DNA of 18,968 nt. It comes from Chromera velia. Taxonomy: Eukaryota; Sar; Chromeraceae. The notes under the pieces are model-generated. The model saw only the letters and a list, made by a program, of their open reading frames with translations, did not search any database and had not been told where the DNA came from. Positions 1-8,094 of this stretch are shown here, piece by piece. A program made the translations under genes and the position numbers. Location of the stretch: positions 1 to 18,968 of the forward strand of contig JAHBMJ010005539.1 of assembly GCA_018398765.1 (NCBI GenBank), in the 5' to 3' direction. Each line of letters opens with the position of its first letter. Positions within the stretch are counted from its first letter, which is position 1.

Positions 1-426
1 ACTCCTTTTCTAGCTGCGATTTTGAGCAGCTGCCTAAAAGCTTGACCGAGGAACCGATACCAAGGAGCTGAAGCAAAAATCCATGAAATTGGACAGATCC
101 AAGTCTCGGTTTAAGCTCCGGGTGCATTACTTGAGTGCAATTTCATCTGTCTGGTAATGATGAAATGCCTGTCGTGTGAAATTCAGTTTTTTGAACATTT
201 CAGTGGTTTTCTTCGTTTGTGAGGATCAGAGAACTTTATCAAAACTGAGTATCAGATTTGTGTACTTCCCTGCGACGGTAATATGGTTCTATGCGGCATT
301 ATAATTCCGGTCCTCATGCTGCGAGACTCAACTCCTCTGTGCGAGAATATGACCCCGAGGCGAGCGGATCTTGACGAGTCCTCGCCTTTTTTTCCCGTGC
401 GCGCCGCTGCTCTATAAAAACAAAAA

Positions 427-498
427 CCGGGGCCCAGTAAAAAATCGGCCGCACTGAACCCAGGCTACTAAGACAAGAACCGAGGCCCTGGGCCCCGG
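427..498. repeat. 11-bp perfect inverted repeat
   Basis: CCGGGGCCCAG at 427-437 is exactly the reverse complement of CTGGGCCCCGG at 488-498, with a 50-bp spacer. It lies about 260 bp upstream of the copper-chaperone start codon and could be a hairpin or a paired protein-binding site. Function is not known. Confidence 0.7.
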
Positions 499-512
499 CA
501 TATTGCAATATG
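499..512. repeat. 14-bp perfect palindrome
   Basis: CATATTGCAATATG reads identically on both strands. It begins on the base after the right arm of the 427-498 inverted repeat. A dimeric DNA-binding protein site is possible but unproven. Confidence 0.7.
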
Positions 513-755
513 GAACAATGATGTTGATGGAAGAATCATGAAAGAATCACGGTTGCAAATAAATCGTGCACATTAATTGAACATAATTGAACACCCGAAA
601 AGGTTCACTGCTGCTGTGTTCCAGCAATCTTATGGAGACAGAGGATCCCCGAGAAGTACGTCATATTGCCCTGATTCGTGATTCTAGAAGAGACTCCTCG
701 TGAAGGAGACGGCAAACAAAGCGTGTATGCTCACGTAGCACGTAGACGGTGCGAC

Positions 756-983
756 ATGTCAACAAAGGTTGAGTTCAAGGCAGGCATGACCTGCGAGGGG
801 TGCTCTGGGGCTGTCACCCGCATCCTAAAGAAGGTGGAGGGCGTTCAGGACATCCAGTGCGATATAGAGGGAAAGAAGGTGGTGGTCACAGGGACGAACT
901 TGGACGCCGACTTGATGCTCCAGAAACTGAAGGCTTGGGGAGACGCTGCAGGAAAGGAGGTGGCCCTTGAGGGCAAAGAATAA
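756..983 (+). CDS. ATX1: ATX1/HAH1-type copper chaperone (HMA domain), 75 aa
   Basis: A single-exon, 75-residue heavy-metal-associated domain protein. The metal-binding motif MTCEGC (an MxCxxC motif) is at residues 11-16, in the first loop of the expected beta-alpha-beta-beta-alpha-beta fold. It is followed by SGAVTRILKKVEGV, a typical first helix, and by the IEGKKVVVTG strand near the middle. Length matches ATX1/ATOX1 proteins (about 68-75 residues). In known organisms these proteins carry Cu(I) in the cytosol to P-type Cu-ATPases of the secretory pathway. I chose the ATG at 756 because the frame opens only slightly upstream (678) and the domain starts directly after it; that longer frame adds 26 residues with no family counterpart. 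An AATAAA overlaps the stop codon (979-984). The next gene is convergent, on the minus strand. Family assignment is firm; the symbol is by homology only. Confidence 0.93.
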   Translation: MSTKVEFKAGMTCEGCSGAVTRILKKVEGVQDIQCDIEGKKVVVTGTNLDADLMLQKLKAWGDAAGKEVALEGKE

Positions 984-1500
984 AAACGAGGAAGGGCGTT
1001 ACTCCGCTCTGCATGCCCCTTTATTATTTCGGAGAATAAGAGCGGAAGGGAAATCCCAACCACCACGTTGTGACGGCGCCCCTCAGGATTAGGGGCCTGC
1101 CTGTCAGAATTTTGTCCCGGCAGAATGGCGACTGTGCAGGCATATGTGATGCCCTCTGCTCGGGCTCTTTCCGATGGGGCGCTTTGGATCGAAGTCTGGG
1201 CACGGCATGTGGAAGGAAACTCGGCGTTCAAATTACGGTTCAATTATGACGCAGAATGGGAATTTGAAAAAAAGATGGGCTCCCCTTGAATTTGTTGATT
1301 TCTACTCTTTAGAGTAACTCTTCTAGCTGTATACGTCCGGGTGTCTCAGTGTGTGTCTGACTGTATGCAATACACAGCCCGCATGTATCTCGAGGACCGA
1401 TTTTACTCATCATGCAGATGCATGCTGCTCAGTTCTTTACACGGATTGAGGCAAACAGACAGACACCAATTCACATACGAAGGCCCTCTCTTTCCCTCCG
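984..1500. other. Downstream flank of the copper-chaperone gene
   Basis: Presumed 3' UTR and intergenic DNA. A minus-strand open frame (1243-845) overlaps the chaperone gene and looks like its shadow. Nothing else is recognised here. Confidence 0.45.
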
Positions 1501-1524
1501 CCCCCCACTCCCTCCCNTCCCTCT

Positions 1525-1568
<44 letters not shown>

Positions 1569-1615
1569 ATCTCTCTCTCTCCTAATCTCTCTCTCTCTCC
1601 TAGTCTCTCTCTCTC
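1501..1615. repeat. (CT)n microsatellite with an assembly gap base
   Basis: A nearly pure pyrimidine tract: C-rich, then (CT)n, then several imperfect units in which CTCTCTCTC alternates with CTAAT or CTAGT (1561-1610). The single N at 1517 sits at its left end, so the repeat length in the assembly is probably unreliable. Confidence 0.9.
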
Positions 1616-2264
1616 AAATACCACTTCAATATCAGAGTCCTAGTCAGAGTCATAATCATACTCACTTTGATATCCCAACTAGTATCCCAACCTCTTAGCT
1701 ACATATACAAATGTTAATTAATGAAATAACAACTGACACAAATGTCAATTTCACAATTAAGCTTTAACATATGCACAATTTCAATCAAATTTAATACTAA
1801 AACCGCAGGCTTTTACCATATAGTCTAGCATATAGTACCTTGCATATAATAGACTAAGGTAAAGGTCAGGAAACTAGCATGCAGCCTATGATGCAGGTTT
1901 ATACTAGGGTTTATAGGGCTTCAGCCCCGAAAACTATGATCTTATACAATGAGTGTAATCCTAAAGTCATTAAAGTCATCTAAAATCCCTAGTTAAGTCC
2001 TCATTTATAATATATTACTGTATTATTATTATTACAACTTTGAATCATAATTGAAAGCATAATTGACATCAAATTTATTGGGCCTAATTTAACTACTAGA
2101 CAAAATTCAGGTACAGTTACTTAACGTACTTCAATTTGATACATCTGTTTGCAGCCGGACCTGCAGTGTTCTATCAGGCTGAGACAACGTTGTCTTACAA
2201 CCAGATAGAGCAAGCATGCAAGAAGCAGGCCTCAGTGGCAATCTGCCGTCACAATCAAGTTGAG
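1616..2264. other. AT-rich convergent intergenic region
   Basis: AT-rich DNA between the 3' ends of the copper-chaperone gene (+) and the long minus-strand gene. Stops are frequent in all frames. Small features include a duplicated TATCCCAAC (about 1661-1692), a duplicated TAAAGTCAT (about 1963-1979) and a 14-bp palindrome AGACAACGTTGTCT at 2182-2195. No copy of the hAT-like element found at 11103 and 12204 is recognised here. 3' UTR sequence of one or both genes may extend into it. Confidence 0.5.
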
Positions 2265-5200
2265 TCAACAAGAATGGGCCGAGAAAGAAAAAGGACGCTT
2301 GACAGCAAGCGCCGTTTCGCTTTCCGAATCATCTTCCTCCTCTTCCTCCCCCCCCCTCCTGTCTGGCGCCCCTCCATCCTTCACGACGCCCCCCCTGAAG
2401 CTCAAACAAGGAGAACATTGTGTGCCTTTTGAATTAGGACTGTACATGGCACGTAGGGGGTTGGAAAGAGACGAATGGTCATACTCTGACTGCTCCCCAT
2501 TCTGACCGAAAGCTCTCCGCGAAGGATTTTCCATTTCGGGAAAAGGGCGGACACCCTTCGCAAACTCCCAGAGACGAGCCCCCACCTCCTCCCCCCCACT
2601 CTCTCTGGCCACGAGAAAGCGGTCCGCGTTCTCTTTTTCGTCTTCACATTCTTCTACCCCACCTGCCGACACAAACGTTTCGTTTCTTTGCCCCACTCTG
2701 CCCGAGACTTTCTCGGGGAGCGGCTGTGAATGTGCCTGCAGACTGAAGGGAGCGCACAGGCATCCCTCACGCTCAGTCTGATCAACCGACAGAGGGGACA
2801 ATCTCCCCCCTTCCTGGAGAGCTCGGGCAGCATTCTTATCCTCATACTGCAACAAACACTTCTGCTGCTGCTGTTCCTGCCGTGTGTACTGAAGGGAAGG
2901 GGCCTCCACGACCTTCGAGCTGCCTGCAGCACGGAAACGTAAGTTCCTTCCGTACGTAGAGGGCAAAGGAGCCCGGTGCACCGTGGGTGCACCTTCCTGA
3001 GAGAGGCTAGCGGACTGGGGAGCGGTTCGGCAAGGCAGAGGGACTGTGTGGGGTGCAATGTGATTGAATCCAGGGCAGGGCGACAGGGGCTGTCGGGATG
3101 CAGGGAAGGTAGAGGCAGGTTTGCGGGGGAAAACGGGGGGGGAATTTGGAGCTGAAAGGAACGCTTGTGGATCCGTCTGATGTAGAAACTGTGTAGCGGA
3201 GAGAGAGAAGTAGGTGGGGGGGGTAGGAGAAGTGAGAGAAGGGTGCGAGGGAGGCACAGCGGAGAGGTAGTGGTGCCCTTCTCCTCTCTGCTCCCTACAA
3301 GGAAACTCATCGTGCGTATTTCGTTTCTTGTCTCTGATGTCTTCTCTCACCCCCTTTTTCGTATCACATCTCTCCTCTTGCGACTTCCCAATGAAGGCAG
3401 AGCCTCTCATGGATGTGCCCGCACAGACCTGTCCCCTGGCGTTGTCAAAGCCCAAGAGCTCAGTTTGAGAGGAATGGACGGGAGAGAGCCGCGACGGCTG
3501 ATGAGAATGAGACTGAGGCAATGGGAGAGGCTGCAGAGGAACTGCGGATTTTGGGTTGTGATTTTCTTGTGAGACGGTTAAGTGATAGTGTGTTTGCGGT
3601 ACAGGAGGGTGGCACGGTTCTGGTTCCTGTACGAGAGTGTAGGACTCTGCAAACTGGTCTCTTCCTTCAAAGGGCCCCCCCCCCTTCCGGACCTTCATGC
3701 CCTCCCAGCGATCATGTTCCTCTTCCTCTTCGTCCTCCCAACTTGCCGCCCAGTCATCCACACCCTCATACTCTTCAAAAGCTTCGTCTCCCTCTCCATC
3801 TACATTCTGATCGGCATGGGGATGTGGGGAGAAGCAAAGGGAAGGAGAGACAAAACGACCCTCGCAGTGCATGGAGACGGGCGAGATTTGGCACTGTGGA
3901 GAGACAAAAACAGGAGCCGTCTCCTCTCCATTGTCCATCATTCCGACGTCCCATCCTTCCTCTCTCTGTTGCCTCAGTTCCTCCTCCTCCACCTCCTCTG
4001 CCATTTGCGCGTAAAAGGCCACCTCTGCCTCTTCTTCTTCTTCTTTGGTCATCCTCTCGGCCTGCATGACTTCACTACAGGGCCCCGAAGATACTGACCT
4101 CTGCTCTCCCCCCGCACCTCTGCTGACAAACACAGACTCCGACTCTGGCTCCAAATCAAGCAGACGGCTCTCGTCGATCAGAGCGTCGAGATACTCGGAA
4201 TCCTCGGGCGGGGTCGGGCACTTGGGAACGCTGGCGGGGGGGTTGAAGTCATTTACCCGCGCACGGCGGCTGCTACGCGCTGGGCCAGGAGACCACCCCC
4301 GTCCCTTACCAGACCTGCGAATTCAGAGAGGAAGGACAGAAGGCGGCAAGCCAGATGAATGACGAACTGATAGATCTCTGTGTGTGAGAGAAAGAGTGAA
4401 AACAAAATAAAGGCGGGAACGCAGAGAGAGAGACAGAGAGAGAGGAAGGAAGGAAGGAAGGAAGGAAGGAAAGAAGGAAGGAAGGAAGGAAGGAAAGAAG
4501 GAAGTAAGTAGGTAACTAAGTTAGTAAGGAAGGAAGGGAAGAGGGAAAGAAGGAAGGAAGGAAGGAAAAAAGGAAGGAAAGAACAAGAGAGGGAAAGAAG
4601 GAAAGAACAAGAGAGGGAAAGAAGGAAAGAAGAAGAGAGGGAAAGAAGGAAAGAAGAAGAGAGGGAAAGAGGGAAGCAATGCAATTTCTGATGATGCACT
4701 CCATTCCACCCTCCGTTCGAGACTATCTGCGAAAAGAAAAGAAAAGAAAAGACTTGAGAAAGAAAGAAAGAAAGAAAGAACATCCTCTCTTCTCTCGACC
4801 TGAGAGCAAACTGAAAAGCAAAGGTCTGCTGGGGAGGCAAACATATGCTAGCTCTCTTCTTTCAGCAAACAGACGGGCCAAAATACACCAGCAGAAGAAA
4901 ATAAGTGAAAGCCCCGGACCTTCTACAGATGTAAGCAGGCCGTCTGCGTTTGCGAGCTTCTGGCAGTTTGACGGGTGTAACAAATTGGCTCCTTTCCGTG
5001 ATCCTGTTGGTTCGCGTGTTTTCCTGCGTGATTCTGGACACCTCCGCCTCTGTCAGGGCTGCGGTGATAGGCGGCTCTGCCTGCACAAATTAGGTGGACG
5101 CTCAGGGGTGAAAAGGACAAAGAGCAGTTCAAGTTCAAAATTCCACATCATGTCACACTGACACCGGGCGTAAAAAAAGCGCGGGAGAAGAGAAGAAATG

Positions 5201-6100
5201 AGATCCCGACACCCCGCTCTAGAGGAGCACAGTGCAAATAATGGTAAGGGGGGAAACAAAAATCGGCAGCAGAGATCTCTTTCCACTGAAGTTCGTCGTT
5301 TCGCTTTGTTTCTTTTGTTTTTCCCTAGCTGCCTGCCCTTCTCTCCAACTTTCCCTCTCATCCCCCCTCCCCCCACCCCATCTCTCCCTCACTGAGTTTT
5401 TCTTTCTGATTTTCTTGCCGACCTCCATCATCCCCTTTCTTTTCTTCAGAATGCCGCAGAGTCCCCCTGTGCTTCTTCTCTCTGCTTGGGGAAACGTGTT
5501 CCTTCCACCTGCTGCAGTTCTGGAACCAACAGAGACAGAAGGAGGCTCTGAGGGACGACTGCGGTACGTCTGCGCACTGTGGGGCATCCGGCGAGGAAAG
5601 GTAAGCGAACTCGCACCCGTGCCGCATGGCAGAACTGCGGAGGGGGATCTGGGCTCGTTGGGGAGCGGGTGGGGTATGCTCACAGACGAGTGGGGGGTTG
5701 GGTTCTGTCCCTGCGTCTGAAAATTCGTTTGCCAAGCTCTCAATTTCTTAAATTCCTCAGAAGGGGCAAGCCCAATGACAGGGCCACTGCATCCCTTACG
5801 GCGGTATGCAGAGTCCAGGGACCAGTGGGATGAACCTGTTGAAGCATCAGGGCGAGCACGTACGAGACGGCTACCTGCTTCGAGAGATGCACTTGCAACA
5901 CCCGAGGGTTTGTTCGAATCTGTCGGCTGAAGGGGCGCCAAAGTCTGCGAGCCAGAGTCCCGACAAGCAAAAATCGGTGTGGGATCGTGAAGGGCAGGGT
6001 GCCCTCCAGAGGTCTCTGGAAGTTGGAGAGACTGAAGAGGGGTGCCTTCCCAAAGGCTGGGCGGGGCCTCCGCAACCTGGTGAGGGGTTTGGCTGTCCAT
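2265..6100 (-). CDS. Unrecognised large disordered protein, 3 exons, about 972 aa
   Basis: Model on the minus strand: exon 1 6100-5393, exon 2 5080-4920, exon 3 4314-2265. Donors are GTGAGG (5392) and GTCCGG (4919); acceptors are TTTGTGCAG (before 5080) and TTCGCAG (before 4314). Phases agree (0, then 2) and the total is divisible by three. Exon 1 is Ser/Pro-rich and ends in basic clusters (LKKRKG, KKIRKK). Exon 2 encodes a charged, helix-prone stretch starting AEPPITAALTEAEVSRI and ending in a basic KRRRP patch. Exon 3 opens with a segment ending PTPPEDSEYLDALIDESR, then runs through Glu-rich blocks, a Pro/Ser/Gln-rich middle and a last acidic EEEEEDDSESE patch before the stop. Basic patches suggest a nuclear protein, but no known domain is recognised. 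The start is uncertain: the ATG at 6100 is chosen, while an in-frame ATG at 6236 would add 45 residues. It faces the J-protein gene head to head. Confidence 0.65.
4421..4675. repeat. Purine microsatellite (GAn, then GGAA and GGAAA units) in an intron
   Basis: About 250 bp of almost pure purine on the + strand, made of (GA)n, runs of GGAA and several roughly 20-bp units containing GAGAGGGAAAGAAGGAAA. It lies in the intron 4919-4315 of the minus-strand gene, where the sense strand reads as a polypyrimidine tract ending at the TTCGCAG acceptor. Confidence 0.9.
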
Positions 6101-6110
6101 TATTTTTTTC

Positions 6111-6233
6111 GAACACGTCTGTGAGAACCAGTATCCTGTTTCACGCAGATCTTTGGGATATGGCGACGTGTTCCAGGTATAGAGGTCTGTGTTGATTAGG
6201 GACCTGTGTGAGAACACGTCTCTGAGAACCAGT
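6111..6233. repeat. 22-bp direct repeat, two copies 101 bp apart
   Basis: The segments 6111-6132 and 6212-6233 both begin GAACACGTCT and end TGAGAACCAGT, with one mismatch between them. They sit just upstream of the chosen start of the minus-strand gene and within the divergent intergenic region. They may be paired regulatory sites or a small local duplication; if the minus-strand gene starts at 6236, they would be coding. Confidence 0.75.
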
Positions 6234-6279
6234 GACATCCAGCTAGTGACCTGTGTTGGATATCGGTCCCTCGTATGCC

Positions 6280-6415
6280 GCGGGCCGCGCGGCGCGGAGG
6301 CCGGACCGGGCAGGGGGCCGCGCGCGGGGCATATGCGGCCGGCGCGGCGCCGGCCGGAGCATGCATGCATGCGCATGCATGCCGGGGCACGCGGCATCGG
6401 CACGGCCGGCACTTT
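6280..6415. promoter_or_regulatory. GC-rich divergent promoter with TGCATGCA motifs
   Basis: This GC-rich block lies between the minus-strand gene (start about 6100) and the J-protein gene (start 6555). It contains a GCATATGC box (6329-6336), a perfect 19-nt palindrome GGCCGGCGCGGCGCCGGCC (6337-6355) and an overlapping GCATGC array (6359-6382). TGCATGC is an established cis-motif in Toxoplasma promoters and is bound by an ApiAP2 protein in Plasmodium; that relation is carried over here by inference. The same parts recur at 16102-16163 between the other divergent gene pair. The remainder of the 6101-6554 gap shows no exon that I can support. A CTTGCCAG near 6484-6491 could be the 3' end of a 5'-UTR intron. 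Confidence 0.6.
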
Positions 6416-6554
6416 TTAATGACTCTTGCGTCAAGGGATCGTCAGATTTCCTTGAGCTTCAAACAAAGGCTTACGTACTGCCTCTTGCCAGGTGCATGAG
6501 CGCACTCCTGTCCTTTCCCTGCACGGCGTCCAAGCCCCGTCCAATTCAAGCCTC

Positions 6555-7290
6555 ATGCAGATACGCGCTTGCTTCTACGAGGTCCTCGGAATCTCGAGGA
6601 CCGCCTCTGAACAGGAAATCAAAACCGCATACAAGAGACTCGCCATCCGCCATCATCCAGACAAAAATCCGGACACTAAAGCCGAGGTAAATACCCATAT
6701 ATTTTTGTGTCTATCTGCGTTTCTCCTTTTCTGTCACCCTCGCGGCCACCCCGTCTCCGTCGAAACCGCTTTCCGTCTCCCTTTGCTCGCGTCTCCCGTC
6801 TCCTTACCCATCTGTGTTCATCCGGGGAAAAGACGGCCCATGGAGCCAGCGCGTGAAGCCATTTCGCCTCATTTCAGCTTCTGCCCCCCCCCCATCGCAC
6901 ATCTGCTTAGCAGTTTCATGGTGCCCTTCCCACACTATCCGCCTCAACTTGCCCTTTGATTCTCCGGTAATCAGCATTTCTCAAGAGTCTGCAAAGGCCG
7001 TCATCCCACTCCACCTTGCGTCTCCGAACCGCTACTCCGCCCCAAATTGTGCCAGACCCCCATGTCCTTCACTCATATGGTGATGCCTGCAGGCCGAAGA
7101 GAAGTTCAAAGAAGTGGCAGCCGCATACGCTGTGCTCTCGGATGCCAGAAAACGGCAAATTTATGATGAGCTTGGTGAGTGTAGGGAAGGATAGCATTGA
7201 AGTCGTCTACCTTTCTCTCCGCCTTTTGCTCTGTGTAGGTGTGGGAGTGGATGTGTGTCTGCAGGTGTGAGTAAATCTCGCTATCCTCCT

Positions 7291-7328
<38 letters not shown>

Positions 7329-7979
7329 AGGCCATGAAGGCGTTGAGCAGCACGAGACGGGCAGAGGGCCTGCATATTCAGACAGTGAGGGCGAGGAAGG
7401 AGGAGAGTCCAGCCCAAGTGCTTTCTTCGTCTCGTTCGCGGGGATACCCGTGAGAGTGGATCCATTTGTTCTCTTCAAGGCATTCTTTGGAGGCGGGTGG
7501 GTCGTCGGCCCCTTTTTGTTTTTGCTTCTTTTTCTCTTGTGCTGCTGGCACTCACTTTTCTTTGTTGTGGACTGTTGTATTGTGTTTCCTTCTGATCATC
7601 GCGTGACTTCTTGCTCTCCTTCTCTTTCCCCCCCCTTTTTTTACCTCCCTCTCTCTTCTCATTTACTTCTCTTCTCGTTTACTTGCTTCTTTCCTTCTTT
7701 CTTTTCTTTTTTTTCTCCGTTCGTTCGTATGTTCGTTCGTTCGTTCGTTCTTTCTTTCTTTCTTTCTTTCTTTTTTTCTTTCTTTCCTTCCTTCCTTCCT
7801 TCCTTCCATCCTTCCTTCCTTCCTTCCTTCATTTGTTTTTGTTGCTTTGTTTTTTTTCTTTCTTTCTTTTTTTTTTTCCCCTTTTTTCGGTCAGTCCGTC
7901 AGTTGGTCTGCCTTGCTGGATGGCTGGATTACTCTCTCTCTCTTCCTCACTCCCCCACTCCCTCCCTCCCTCCCTCCCT

Positions 7980-8018
<39 letters not shown>

Positions 8019-8045
8019 TCACTCCCTCACTCCCTCCCTCCCTCC

Positions 8046-8094
<49 letters not shown>

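Larger units (their letters stand above)
1..755. other. Non-coding flank upstream of the copper-chaperone gene
   Basis: No convincing exon is visible on either strand. The only open frame of note (minus strand, 508-314) has no recognisable composition or motif. The stretch holds an inverted repeat (427-498) directly abutting a palindrome (499-512), described separately. It presumably contains the promoter and 5' UTR of the + strand gene starting at 756. No TGCATGCA motif of the kind seen in the two divergent promoters was found here. Confidence 0.5.

Noticed and set aside
845-1243. Minus-strand 132-codon frame overlapping the copper chaperone
   Set aside because: It is antisense to a firmly identified gene, with no motif and no protein-like composition.
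3413-4069. + strand 218-codon frame rich in Pro and Leu
   Set aside because: It is the shadow of the 2-kb minus-strand exon; the minus frame is much longer and joins in phase to upstream exons.
4253-4840. Minus-strand open frame rich in Ser, Leu, Phe and Pro repeats
   Set aside because: It translates the intronic purine/pyrimidine microsatellite and cuts across the acceptor at 4315.
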